The notes below the pieces were generated by a model. The model saw nothing but the letters and a program-made list of their open reading frames with translations, did no database searches and was not told the origin of the DNA. Shown here in pieces: positions 22,371 to 33,610 of a stretch of DNA of 64,000 nucleotides. Positions within the stretch are counted from its first letter, which is position 1. Every line of letters begins with the position of its first letter. This stretch comes from Dicyema japonicum. Lineage: Eukaryota; Dicyemida; Rhombozoa; Dicyemidae. Made by a program: the position numbers and the translations under genes. The DNA lies in NCBI GenBank assembly GCA_011109175.1, contig RDEW01000006.1, positions 719,232 through 783,231 of the forward strand, written 5' to 3'.

Positions 22371-22899
22371 ATGAATGAATTAGCTGATGCGACAATTTTA
22401 CGATTTATTAATTCAGTGGAAGAGCGCTTCCTGGAAATGGTATTTTTGCTTTCTCCAGCATTAGAGACTAGAATTTGAATCTTTGATAGAAAAAATATCT
22501 GTTAATCAAGAAATGGACTTTAAATGTCTCAATCAGGTTTTAGACGCATTTTGTAAAAAATAGATAAATTTTTTGAATAATCACTTTGAAAACAACATTA
22601 AACTGAAGTTGGATGAAACAGAACAAAAGTTGGAGGAGGTGTTTTCGAAAATCGACGCTATTTTTGTATTCTTGCTAGAGAATTAAGGAGTTGTTAGTTG
22701 TCTTGAGACGGAATGTGTTTTCTGTCAAAGAGTTTGTTGATAGTAAAGAAAGTCACCTAAAGAAAAATGTCTACAAAATGTTTTTCGACCTATTTCAGGT
22801 GCCATTCTAATCATTTTATAGAAAAACTCCCACCAGTTGCAGAGCGAATTAAAAGAACCCGAAATTGAGGACATTTCGCATTTATTGAACCAGCTTTGA
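22371..22899 (+). CDS. Small helical protein with in-frame TAG
   Basis: ATG at 22371 opens MNELADATILRFINSVEERF. Introns of 25, 22 and 23 nt restore one frame over 459 nt, exactly 153 codons to a TGA ending at 22899. The product is almost all amphipathic helix (IKLKLDETEQKLEEVFSKID, LKEPEIEDISHLLNQL), suggesting a small coiled-coil subunit. I do not recognise the family. Codon 56 is TAG (22561-22563), and the same frame continues coding-like on both sides. So it is a pseudogene, a base error, a read-through codon or a 55-residue protein. Confidence 0.5.
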
Positions 22900-23601
22900 T
22901 AACTTTAACAAGTTAGTTATTTTGTACCACGTGTTTGTTATGTACTGTGCTTGCTGCCACATATATTGTTCTAGCCAAGTTACGTAGTGGTTAGTACTGT
23001 CGCTCGCGTCGCATTTAGCTTGGGTTTATCGCCCGATACCGATCATAGGAGCCTTCCACTGATATATTTGCTGGGTAGGTCAAGTCCATCCTCAAGATAT
23101 GCCCAAACAGTCTCCTGCGAGATTCTTTTAATTTAGGTTTATTGATCTGCGTTTGTATTTCTTGTAGATGTGTTTTAGCTAGTTTTACCCACACAAAGTA
23201 ACAATCAGACTAACTAAGCGGTCCCACCTTCCACGGTAGTGCGCAACCTCTCTCAGTCGTCATTTCTTTTGACGTACCTGAAATCACATCAAGTATCCCA
23301 GGAAGTATGGCTAGTGGGCATCCCAAGAAACTTGGTCGGGTCTCAACGAGTACTTCATCGCTATATTAGCGGGGGAATCTATTTCCTTAGAGCTTCAGTC
23401 TCAAATCAATGATCTCGAGACTCAAATGTCCAAGGAAAAACATTATATCAGGCATTCCTGCTTGTTTTCTTTGCCCAATTCAATCCGACCAATGCCCTGA
23501 ACTGTAGTTTTTAAGGGAAGCTCCAGAATTTTACAAAGTTATTGAGATATTTCAGAAATAGAGAAAAACAGAATAAAAACCAATAGAAAATAAGAAATAA
23601 C
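22900..23601. other. Spacer with tRNA-like segment
   Basis: 22978-23035 has ACGTAGTGGTTAGTACTG (A-box-like) and GGGTTTATCGCCC (weak B-box-like), about as far apart as in a tRNA. The arms do not pair well. It is probably a degenerate tRNA-derived SINE head. The rest shows no gene. Confidence 0.35.
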
Positions 23602-24748
23602 TCAATTTTTACCATTTTGCCTATAAATGGACGAAAGGGCATTAATAATCTCATAAAGCTTGGAATTTCCCCCAAAATCATCCACAATCCGTTTCAACCT
23701 CCAATCAACCCAAACCCAACTTATTCTCCAAACCAACCAAAGTCTGAACGGTATGTTCATAACTCCCAATCTCCTTAGTTCTGTCGATGCAGGCCAGTTT
23801 GTCCTCCTCCGTTTTAACCCGCTGCTTCAAGGCACGTGTGTGTTAAGGAAAATTTAGGTTAAAAAGTGAGATAATAAAAAAGGATATTCATTACATATCC
23901 ATCCAAGCCCTCAGTTAGGACCGCATGGGTGATCACATAGGAGAACTTACCCTCAGTCAAGTCAGGAGCGAGTCCCTTCTGTTCGTGGTACTAATGTTAC
24001 CCCCAAAACACACCTTCGTAGAATAAAGATCAGCAAAGTCATCCCGGATTTGAAAGAATAGGCCGAATGTGTCACAGAACTCCTTGTACTCCCTAAAAAT
24101 AAGGGATCATGGTGGTACCTTTGATCTTCACTGAACATTTGACACAGTCTTGTGATCAAATGAAAGAGTCCCCCACTTTCTAAATAGTCAATAAGCAGAA
24201 ACTAGAGATGGCCATTTTTTCGTATTCCTCGATTGTTGGGCATCGAAAAGTCCCCTAAAGTAAATGTCCATCCCCTGTCCTTCGTGTAATAAGAGCATGT
24301 GATCTGGAACTCAGATTTACTGGCACCAGAGAAGATCTGTGCTCCTCTGGGTGTCCCAGCTTCAAAATTTTGGACAAAGCCATGAAGTAGACGTAATTAG
24401 CTGAGTTCAACGTTAACGGGATCCCGTAGATTAAATGGGCCGCTAAGGAGTAATTATTATTAGGAGACCGGTTACTCCGCGACGGAGTGAGGACTCGTCC
24501 TCGATGTCGTCGATCCTGATCTGTCAAATTTAGGGGGAACTCACAGAAGGCTGGCATTATGGAGGAGACCACAGATTTCTATTATAGCGTTTAATTTTTC
24601 CGTGGGAATTTTCAACCAAACGTTAAAAGCCTCAGCATAATATTTCCTGAAATTCTTCCCGGGGACATTCTCAATGTATTTAAAAGGTGCAAGTAAAGGC
24701 TTTAAATATAAATAAATTTATCACGTTTTCTTCACTTGAATCTTTCAT
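23602..24748 (-). CDS. GGPS1: Geranylgeranyl diphosphate synthase
   Basis: Condenses isopentenyl diphosphate with allylic diphosphates to make C20 GGPP for protein prenylation; cytosolic trans-prenyltransferase. The ATG at 24748 gives MKDSSEEN, then (25-nt intron) PLLAPFKYIENVPGK. Next come LHNASLL, first Asp motif DDIED, RRGVTAAHLIYGIP, NSANYVYFMALSKIL, EGQGMDIYFR, GGLFHLITRL, FGLFFQIRDDFADLY (second Asp motif) and DLTEGKFSY. The C-terminus is KRIVDDFGGNSKLYEIIN. Introns of 25, 29, 26, 23, 26, 23 and 22 nt are placeable. The stretch after HPEE is ambiguous, and one base appears missing at the GGGG run after DIYFR, so the frame there needs checking. Both catalytic motifs are intact. Confidence 0.88.
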
Positions 24749-25249
24749 TTAATTAAAACTATTATAATTAATTCAGAAAATAACGATTTAATGTTTTATT
24801 TTAATAAATTTTTAAATAAATTAGAATATCATTGTAGCAAATCTGTACTCCTGTCCGAGATACTATAAGAAACCTTCCCCTTTGTGGAGTTTAATCCGGG
24901 ATTCCAAAACTAACCACAAGAGAAAGCCTGATATGGACACCAGGATCACTTAACTTAGAGGATTACTCAAGTCCTCTTTCTTGTGATTCCGGGTTAATAA
25001 ATTAAATTAATGTAACCATTTTTAATCACGGATTATCTTTTAAATAATCTTGATCTTACCATCCGCTTTCCATCTCCCAACACGAATTAGTCAGCTATTC
25101 TATTTTAATAGACTGTCCCCGATAAGTATTATTCATATTAAAAATCACTTATTACAAAAATTGATTTTAACCATTGAATCTTTTTGACATAATGATGTGA
25201 GGTTGCCTTTTATTATACAGCGCGCAGGTCAACTGGAGGAGCCACTGAG
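24749..25249. other. AT-rich spacer with LINE 3' terminus
   Basis: 24840-25010 ends in AGGATCACTTAACTTAG and TTGTGATTCCGGG then TTAATAAATTAAATTAA, a plus-strand LINE terminus with one bulge in the stem and an inner 6-bp AGAGGA/TCCTCT hairpin. The rest is AT-rich without genes. Confidence 0.45.
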
Positions 25250-25564
25250 TTTCATTAACATATATTAATATCATTAGAGAGACTTCTGACTGTAATCAGA
25301 CGTTCCAACCCTCTCTTTTTATTAGACTGTCGTCATGTGATCCACCTGTCTAGGTGGGGCCCAGTGCCTGCCTGGCACGAAAAAGGATCATTTGCTCTCC
25401 CCTACTTCACTGGAGGGGTTTCCACAATTGCAAGTATGGACGTCTTTTACCCTTTATGTTGATTCCGGATGGACTCTGTTTCTGTAGAAGTGGAAACTGG
25501 ATACACTTAATTAGTTGTTTACTTTAACTTCTTTCTCAGTGTATCCGGGGTTAATAAATAAATT
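25250..25564 (+). mobile_element. LINE 3' end, GGATACAC-hairpin subfamily
   Basis: GGATACAC (25499-25506) pairs with GTGTATCC (25539-25546), followed by GGGGTTAATAAATAAATTA. The 25380-25520 coding remnant resembles 25800-25960 in the neighbouring copy. No RT is left. Confidence 0.55.
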
Positions 25565-26085
25565 AGTATGTGGACCAGATTGAGCAATCATGCAGCATGA
25601 AGGGTTGAAGCTCTCTGCTGAAAAGTCAAACGGCGCTGCACTCCGAATAAAAAGTGTGAAAAAGCACCTGAAACAAGATTACACATTGATAGTAAACAAT
25701 GCATGCAGTCTGCGCTAGCCTGGACTATGGGACATGAACGACATAAGGGGAGGATAAAGAGAGCTTTTCAGTCGCTCCTATGTACACAAAAGATACACGT
25801 TCCTTCACGAGACGTCTCCAAAAATCATTTGCTCTCTCCACTTCGCTGGAAAGGTTCTCACAACTGCAAAGATTGTGTTTTCTTCTTTTCCGTTGGTTCT
25901 GAATGGACTTTTGTGACATTCAAAGGACTATCTTCTTCTTCGACCATGGGAACTTGATACAGTTAACTCAGTAATCAGCTCTTGTAATTGAGAGCTTATT
26001 ACCTCTTACTATTTGTATGAAAATCCGCTCAATCCATTTATTTAAAATGTTTCTTAGTGGTCTTAGGGTTTAATGAATAAATTAA
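25565..26085 (+). mobile_element. LINE 3' fragment of the 2-5 kb family
   Basis: 25575-25770 repeats 4660-4865 with substitutions (LSAEK, LRIKSVKKHLKQ). The body continues through a GGAACTTGATACAGTTAAC stretch to AGGGTTTAATGAATAAATT at about 26065-26085. Two related 3' ends thus lie end to end. Confidence 0.55.
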
Positions 26086-26214
26086 AATGTTAATTTACTT
26101 TCCAATATCATTTTTGATATTTTCTGGGAAAAAAACATTTTTGATTTTTTTAATTTATTAATTCATTTATTCGAAATTATTTTAATAAAAATAATGTTGG
26201 TCGACAATTTGTAC

Positions 26215-26570
26215 AACCGGCATTAACCTAGCTAGTGAATCGTGTTCGATGGTCATTTCCCGCTCCTCTCTTCAGAAACTGTGCACAATCTAGGAAGCCG
26301 CCAAAAGATTAATTGGCCGATATTTTTTGTCTGCCCCTTTGGAAACAGTTTTTATTGGTCGATGACAGAAGATGGTGAGGGCAGCCACTCTGTTTACCAG
26401 CCCCCTATATGAAGCCATGACAAATACCTTTAAAACCGTCCTAGATACGAGGTAGCCACATGTCCTTTCTAGATAGCCATCCAAGATTCTCGTCCACGTA
26501 GGATAGGACCTCCCCTTGTATCGCTTTGGGGTCACTTAATTAGTTGGGAACTGGAAGGAAATAACGGGAA
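26215..26570 (+). mobile_element. LINE C-terminal fragment
   Basis: The plus strand reads AAKRLIGRYFLSAPLE and, after shifts, a short tail to GGGGTCACTTAATTAGTTGGG at 26528-26548, the first arm of the shared 3' hairpin. The second arm is not evident. Confidence 0.4.
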
Positions 26571-27346
26571 TATTCGCTGTGAAAATAATGTGGAGATGAC
26601 TGAATATTTAAATTAACCTTTCTCTTTAGCTATAAAGTTAATATTGCGGTTTTTATTCCTTGCTGATGAAAGAATTTACCTTTCTAAAAAACGAAACAAA
26701 AAAGTAGAGTTTGATGGCCACGTGGCTATACATGGTTATTAGAAGCATTCCAATGTTATCGTGCTTCATTAATCCCCAAACCCTTCTTTACTTTCTTCTG
26801 TGAACTACTTCCGGCTCTCATTATTAGCAGCATACATATATCTCGTACTGTCTGCTTCTGACAGATAATCCTCCTTGGCTGATATTCGAACTCGGATCCT
26901 ATGTGTTCCTTGCACTTTTTTCTCAGAAATTTAGGTTTCCAATGTCTCCGAAATCTTTCACCTCGTTCATGTGGCAAGAAGCAAAACAGTGACTTTCATC
27001 CATCATGTACATTACCACTTCAACCTACCGACCAATCAGCCACTTAATCCGAGACCCCCAAGAGTCAAACAGTGATTTCCAATCGCTCAATAACAGACAA
27101 TTCAAATATGTTTATGAAGAAATTTAATGGAAAATAAATGATTTATCATATTAACTGACGATTCTTGAATTAAATTAGGTTGCTAACCTCAACTTTAATT
27201 TATTATCACCGGAACCACAAGAAAAATGATGTTTTTAAAATAAATGTTCAGATCATCTTGGAGTAATTTATTGTTTAAAAATTTTAATATTTAAATATTT
27301 TTTTATTAGAATTAGTTTTATAGGTTTTTAAATTTTTAGGAAATTA
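26571..27346. other. Spacer upstream of SLC46-like gene
   Basis: 26756-26977 has a minus frame without a recognised domain. 27100-27340 is very AT-rich and probably holds the promoter of the next gene. No repeat ends seen. Confidence 0.35.
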
Positions 27347-28751
27347 ATGGTGTTTTTATCACGTATAGTGGAACCTCTGCTTTTTATTTCCACATTTATG
27401 CTGGCTTTGGACATTAATACCATCAGATCACTGATTTATGAAAAAAATTGCGCTGAAATATTCTCAGACTGTTCATTTTTGAGATCCAAAAATTTAACCG
27501 ATGGCCTAACTTTTGCCAAGAGAAATCTTGTTCAGCAAAATTCGAGTAATTTCTTCTCATTATATGGATTCCTGTCTACTCTAATTCCCCTTTTCACCGG
27601 TCTTTACTTTGGATTGGAAGTGGACAACGGAAAGTTCATGAAATCATGGATTCTGTCAATTTTAACGTTTTTTATTGGCTTCATTGGCTACATTATAATT
27701 ATGACCTTCAACCTCAAAATTGAGTATTTCTACCTGGCTTGTCTGGTGAAATCAGTCTTTGGGGGAGAGATCGTATTCATGATGACATGCTTCGCCTATA
27801 TCGTCAAAAGCGTTCCCTCGAGGACCGTTTCATGGAGAATCATACTGGCTGACACAATCGCCATGCTGGGATTTATAGTCGGCACGATTTTGGCGGGTTT
27901 TATCGCTGATAGTAAAAACTATGACATCTCCTTTATCATCGTTTGCTCCTTATGTTTTGTCTGCGTTATCTACCCAATCCTGTTTCTCTCAGATCTTAGT
28001 ATCCCCAACCTCCAAATAATAAATCAGTCATTTCCCGAGTCAGGTATTTGAATTCCGTAATATTCGTAGATCCATGTTTTCCCTGTTTTCGTCGTCTAAC
28101 ACCAACAGAGTGTTCCTTCTGAGTTACATGATGCTGTATTTGACCGTGTTCTTCCCGTTTGAAGGTATTCTGGCTATTTATGCAGGATATTTGATAATCT
28201 CTTATTTGTACGTTAGCGATGACCCATTCTTGATGAATAATACTGATTACTCCTATTTTACTGCCGCAATTGGGGTGGGTTCCTTTCTTTCGGGTTATTT
28301 GGAATCTTCATGATCAGCAAGATACATGTGAGCATCAAGAAACTCTCAGTCACAGCGGGAATAGTAGCGTGTTCCGGGTTTCTGATATCTGGGATGCCAA
28401 CACTCGTCTTTTAATTTATATCGGTTAATACATGACGTTTATGGTAGGAGGACTCTTATACTCTGTTACTTCCCTCAATCTTGCTAACACAAAGACCATT
28501 CTTGTGTCCTTGGTTGATGAACATGAAACTGGTACTATTTTGTGTATATTTTAGGGCGGCTTTTTGCGTTGATATTCATGTGCAAGAGTGTTCTAATGTT
28601 GGTCATAAGTCCTGTTGTTATGGCTATATATTCGGCCTCTTTGAATGTAAATGGAGGGATCATTTTCTTAATATACTCTGGCTTTTCTTTCACAGTTGTA
28701 GTTTCATTTTTATTCGCTAAAATACCTCAGAATGAAATTCTTGATTTCTAA
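27347..28751 (+). CDS. SLC46-like major facilitator transporter
   Basis: Multi-pass transporter. The ATG at 27347 starts MVFLSRIVEPLLFISTFML, as in SLC46/PCFT proteins. About six hydrophobic helices lie in the first exon, with SLYGFLSTLIPLFTGLYFG and a GGEIVFMMTCFAYI helix. The second half has SMFSLFSSSNTNRVFLLSYM, the conserved VDEHETGRLFALI loop and several more helices to the stop at 28751. Introns of 26 nt (before RSMFS) and 23 nt (inside ETGR) are clear. Between about 28285 and 28450 the frame changes twice (to LFGIFMISKIHVSI and again before GGLLYSVTSLN) without good splice sites, so this copy is frameshifted or a pseudogene. Family substrates are folates and related compounds; the substrate here is unknown. 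Confidence 0.72.
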
Positions 28752-28859
28752 TAATAATTCTTATTTTTGTTTCTTGCAGTTACAATTAGTGGTTTGGCTA
28801 TTTATTTTATTAACCTTGAAGTCATGAGAAAGGGGATAAAAGTTATCGTCTAATTAAGT

Positions 28860-29290
28860 AATCCCGGTGTCCACACCAGTCCTTTTCATGCGGTTAGTTT
28901 TGGAGTCTTGGATTAATCTCCACAGGGAAAGGTTTCTTCTCATATCTCGGGCAGGCGTTTATATAGTTTGATGTCGAGGGGATGGTCAGGGACTTTGCCA
29001 TCTTGAGGATTGATAGTCTTCTTAATGGGAAGCGGGGAGTCATATAATTTTATTGTGGTGTTGCCGTATTTCTTTTCATGCTGAGGTAAACTTCATTACA
29101 TGAGACTTTCTGGTGATATATTCAGACGGTTCTTCACGAACCAAAGATCCATCAGGTTTAGTAGATCTTGCACGGACCGTGTCGCCTCCTCGATTCTTCG
29201 ATGTTTCACTGCGATCACTAGATCATCCGCATACGACAAAAGAATTGTGTTTTGGTGGTTGGGGATGGGCTATTAAACCACATACCTCAC
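28860..29290 (-). mobile_element. LINE RT fragment
   Basis: The minus strand around 29260-29150 reads TILLSYADDLVIAVKHRRIEEAT, the RT catalytic box with both aspartates. The flanks are degenerate. 28860-28930 (AGTAATCCCGGTGTCC) may be a worn 3' terminus. Confidence 0.55.
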
Positions 29291-30145
29291 TTAATATTTA
29301 AAATCAGAAATATCAGAAATAAATGAATATTTATTTAAAAAAATAAATTAAATAATATTTATTGTCACCGGTTGAAAACGATTTCAGGGTTAGAAAAACT
29401 ATTTCAATTAGCTAAGTGAAATATTAAAAATTCTCAATTATTTTTTAATAATCTTAGTATTTATTAATTTAGATTTTAGATTTTTGTATAAATTTAAATT
29501 ATAAAGAAAAGTTTACTTTTTAGATTGGTTTACCTCTTATGAAATAAAAGAAAATTTAGAGCTTGCTAGTATAAGTTTTTTTGTTGTTAAGTTAGTTGTT
29601 TTGACGCTCGAGAGAAAGAATGAAATTATTACTTTTCTGAAAAATGGTGTTTTATCTTATGGAATGATACGGAATATGTCGAATTTTTAGATTTTTTTGA
29701 TTAAAAATAATTTGTTGTTTAATATTTTAAAATGATTTCTTGTTTATCCGTCAATATTAGTATAAAAACAACATCTAAAAAAAATAATTTATCAAGAGTA
29801 TGTAGCAAAGTGTAGGAATCTAAAAAATATAATTTATCTGGAGTATGTAGCAACCTCACATTTCATATTTGTTTTACGAGGAGTATGTCGCAAATTCCGA
29901 AACGTGAGTACATACGACGACATTTAATTTACTTTTAACTAAAGACTTTTAGTAAAGTATCTTTAGAATTCGATCATAGTTGGAAATGTTTAGGGAAATT
30001 TACATTTTTAGGGTTTAATGCTTTTAGATCATTATCATCGTTAGAAATGCTTTATGGCAAAATATTATGTCTTTAAAATTTATATATTAAAAACCATATT
30101 ATTTAAATTTTTTTTAAATTTTTTTAATTTTTAAACCAACACAAA
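29291..30145. repeat. Very AT-rich region with short GAGTATGTAGCAA repeats
   Basis: Three imperfect copies of TTATC(A/T)(A/G)GAGTATGTAGCAA at about 29785-29810, 29830-29853 and 29875-29893 (the last GAGTATGTCGCAA). Otherwise homopolymer-rich AT DNA with no gene. Confidence 0.45.
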
Positions 30146-30149
30146 TTTA

Positions 30150-31437
30150 TTCTTTAATTTAAAACTGCCATCCATCCAAGTAGACCCACCGACATTATCG
30201 ACGTTGCGTTGCCTCTTACGATTGCAACAAAGATCAACTGGAGTAGCCACCGGGTCTCACGTGCGTCGTGGCTTTTTAGTGTAACTAAACGTCCAAGTTT
30301 CTTTAGGAAGCTAAGCGATTTTCCACTTATTCCTCCAGTTGTCTCAACCACTATCGGATAAAACGCGAATCGGTCGGGTAGCGCTTCGTATTTTTTCTCC
30401 TTTGCCTCATCTCGTTTTTTCCGTAGAATACAGTGTATCTACCGCGCTCCCGACAATGTTGGACTAACAAAGCGTGTCGACACAAGTAGCGTCCCAGACC
30501 AAAGGTTTCCCCTCTTAAAATGGGAAAATTGTGATCCCGTCGGGACGTTTTCCCTCTCCTCTGTCCAGCCAACAGGTTCTAGTATGGCTAGATGTCCCGC
30601 AGACTCAAGGGCTTGCTTGACAATTTCCTTGATCGCCTGTGTGAATCGTCCTGCACTTCTTCGACAAGAGAGGGCATGGTGTCCATAACAATCGACGGTT
30701 GCGCCACACCGGCATTTGTGAGTCCGGCAAATCTCCAGTCCAAGTCTGGTGGAGATGCCGATGCGGACAGTATCGTCGTCAAGGTGGGTCCCGACACTGC
30801 CAACTGGGAGTGCATTGATCCATGCGCCAGATTCGCATCTTAGACAGGCACGTCTGTGTTGGTTTGATTGGTTCAGAAGCCTCTCATATTTATCCTCGCA
30901 GATGGTCCTGCAACGATCTTTCTGCTCAGGCATCATCTCTTTCAAATGCTCCATCTCTGTGATTTCAGATGATTCTGTTTGGAGTTGGAGAATCATCCTG
31001 ATCAGCAGTCGGCTGGAGCCCAAAGAGGATAGATAAGCAGGGCAAGCCAGATCTTTCGTTGAAGGGATTCCCAGTCCGCCCAGGCTAACGGGTAGGGTCG
31101 CTTGGTCCCACCCTTGGTCGTCAAATTTCACATTTGTAATACGTTCAATAGTACTCCGGAAGAGGGAATCGATAGCATCGAGCTGTTGTATTTTCAAGTA
31201 GCAGGGTGCCCCCGAAGAACGTAGTTCAGTTTCTGTGCTGATAAGGCGTTTCTCAGGCGGAATAGGGAGGTGTGTGCGTCCAGCATCTCCAGACGTCTGA
31301 ATGTTGTTTTTAGTTGATGTTCTTTTGTTCTTAGAGTGTTACTGATTCCAGCATCAGTAAGAGGGCATCCAAGTATTTCCAGTTGTTCTAATTTGGTTTC
31401 TGTGGCTTTCGGAATGATCTCTCTGAACATACAAAAA
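30150..31437 (-). mobile_element. LINE family C, longest copy
   Basis: Minus strand: thumb block with LRNALSAQKLNYVLRG (31430-31195), then a 252-codon open frame with LPVSLGGLGIPSTKDLACPA, CRCGATVDCYGHHALSCRR and ALESAGHLAILEPVGW, then frame-shifted remains of the FPF..G..LVWDAT block. This C-terminal region is widespread in LINEs of cnidarians and sponges. The 3' end at about 30150 reads GGATGGCAGTTTTAAA. Identity to 43030-43418 looks above 90% by eye. Confidence 0.72.
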
Positions 31438-32345
31438 ATCAGATCCCATTCAAACTGTGGAAATCCAAAATTGGTAACTTCATACTAATTAGTGTTTAGA
31501 GTTAGGCATAGGGATTCCAATTGTACTATCAGACTTTTCAAACAATTAGTACATTCTTCGGATTGCCGCCCATGGTGCATGATTTAAATTATATTATTAT
31601 TTGTCTTTTTTAAAGTAACTCTAAGAGATATATTCATTTTACTTTTCTTCATTACTAACAGCCTCGCTTGTTTTACTGTCCGAGCGGCAGTAATATAATG
31701 GTTTGTTAAGCTCTGATACTTATTGGGTCTTATTTAACTGTCTCAACCGGTAACCGTTACTTTCGGTCATACGGTTAACGGCTTTAACGGTTAAATCGAT
31801 TTGCGGACAGTTCGTTGTCAGCCGGTCACATTTATTAATTAACCCCAGGCTTAAATATTTTGTAAGCCCAGCACAGAGTCACAACTAATTAATCCAAGAT
31901 GTAACCCAAATCTTATTGAGGTGATGAGCATGCGATATTTTGAATGTTTTCTGGGAGACATTTTTCGATATCTCTTAATTTTAAAACTATTTCAGCCTCG
32001 CTTAGTGACACAGGTACTTTTCTTCTTGTTCCTCATGGAAATGGTCTTTCCTCTTGATCGATTGTTTCTTTCATAATAATCAATTGAATTCAATTCTTCT
32101 ATCTCAATTCTCAAAAAAATAAGATAAAATAGTCATCCATGCCCTTTTAGAATTGTAGTAGGAAACAAAACAGTTATAATCATATGGGTTGGACTCACCA
32201 GAAGATATGGGAATGATCGTTGAAGGCGGTGCTGTTCAAGGATGTTGTTTGCTTGAAAGTCTAAATGATCAAATTCAGGAAAGAAAGACCCAACCCATGA
32301 CTATTCAAACTATTTACTACTAGCCTGATAGTGTGAGTGAGCCAG
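31438..32345. other. Spacer with a LINE terminus and AACGGTTAA motifs
   Basis: 31845-31900 is a minus-strand LINE 3' end (GGGCTTAC ... TAAGCCTGGGGTTAATTAA). 31742-31795 holds several overlapping GGTTAAC/TAACGG motifs in both orientations. No gene recognised. Confidence 0.4.
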
Positions 32346-32349
32346 GTTC

Positions 32350-32600
32350 AACAATAATAACATCAGAGGCCACAGTTACACAAACTAACTAATCACGTGA
32401 TCTCAGCACGCTCTAGCAGGAATCTTGGCCCGATGCTTCTCCCTCGACACCACACAAGAACGTATCGGTAGAGTGACTGGATCTTCACAGTCATGACGAC
32501 GCGTTCCATGGTTTATTCATATCATGGTTTCAACAGGTATTGGTGCCTGGAACTTTCCAGAAATCCAGCGTTCCGCGATTTTGGAGGCTCTTTTTCTGCT
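32350..32600 (-). mobile_element. LINE 3' end, second copy of 5515-5740
   Basis: Shares the ATCACGTGAT palindrome (32395-32404), the AGCACGCTCTAGC block and about 200 bp of downstream sequence with 5515-5740, with scattered substitutions. Confidence 0.55.
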
Positions 32601-32694
32601 AGCCTAGATCTTCAAGACATTTGTCCAAAAGATGAATAGCCCCCAGATGCCACATTTGTAAGAAAGGCTCAAAAAGAGTTAATTGACTGTTATT

Positions 32695-33610
32695 GTTTTT
32701 TAATTATTATTATTGCCCCCAGGATCACTCGGTCAAAAAGAAAGAAAAGTTCTCATCTAACTAAGTGATCCCAGACCGACAAAGGAGAGGACGAGTCTGG
32801 CGGGGTCGAGAATCCTGAACAGCTCTTTTCATTGGACATGGCATCGGTTCAAAATTTCTGTATTATTGTAGTTATTCGATAGTGTATGGAATAGAGGGCA
32901 GCTCGGTAAAATAGCCTCCTTTGAGAGTTTCCGTTGTAATTCGATTAAGAAATTTTCAATGGGTTGGATTTTGTGTTCTGGTCCAATTAACCTTATTGCA
33001 GTCTCCTCGATTGCGGATAGTTTCAATGAGGAAGATCGTGAGATCTGCATTGCCCATGAAGGACTTGCATATGTCATCGTTGGTCGGATAAATTGTTCAT
33101 AACTCGTGGCAAGGCCACCAGTTTGGTCTCTAAGTGTTTTTGAGAGCACTTTTAAAATCCTCATTTTCTTCAGAGCAGAAGTTACTTTGTTTTCAACATG
33201 CATTCCTATCATATTGTTACACATCATTGAAAACTAAACTTTTAAAATTTTTATATTTAAATCTTTATTGAATTTATCCAAAAATCCATAAGAATTTTTA
33301 AAATTAATCGGCATACGCAAGGGTTATCGAATTTTCGTCAGAACCAATTGGAATATCGTGGTAGAATAAGTTAAAAGCGACGGTGACAGGGGAACCCTGT
33401 GGCACGCCGTTTAGAAGAAATTTTGTGACCGATTGGCAGGGTTTTGCTCTTTCCTCTTCGATCAATGAGAAAGTTCCCGAGCCATCTTTTGAAAATGTAG
33501 GGAATTTTCGAGCAGCAGATCTTCCCCTTAAGATTTTTCTAGCGACCATTTCATCCAACAAAGACATCTGGAGTTCGAATCTGAAACTCGTTAATTCAAT
33601 GATTCTTTAG
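32695..33610 (-). mobile_element. Decayed CR1/L2-like LINE split in two
   Basis: Minus strand 33567-33304 gives RT palm: VTKFLLNGVPQGSPVTVAFNLF and SITLAYAD, which ends abruptly. After about 70 bp of AT-rich DNA, 33227-32829 gives the thumb (ENKVTSALKKMRILKVLSKTL, TMTYASPSWAM). The 3' end at 32700-32775 has GGATCACT/AGTGATCC arms then CAATAATAATAAT. The second catalytic aspartate is lost at the break. Confidence 0.7.

Noticed and set aside
22978-23035. Possible tRNA gene
   Set aside because: The A-box-like part is good but the B box is degenerate and the arms do not fold; kept only as a tRNA-like segment.
29760-29900. CRISPR-like short repeats
   Set aside because: Three imperfect AT-rich motifs with unequal spacing in a eukaryotic genome; no array structure.
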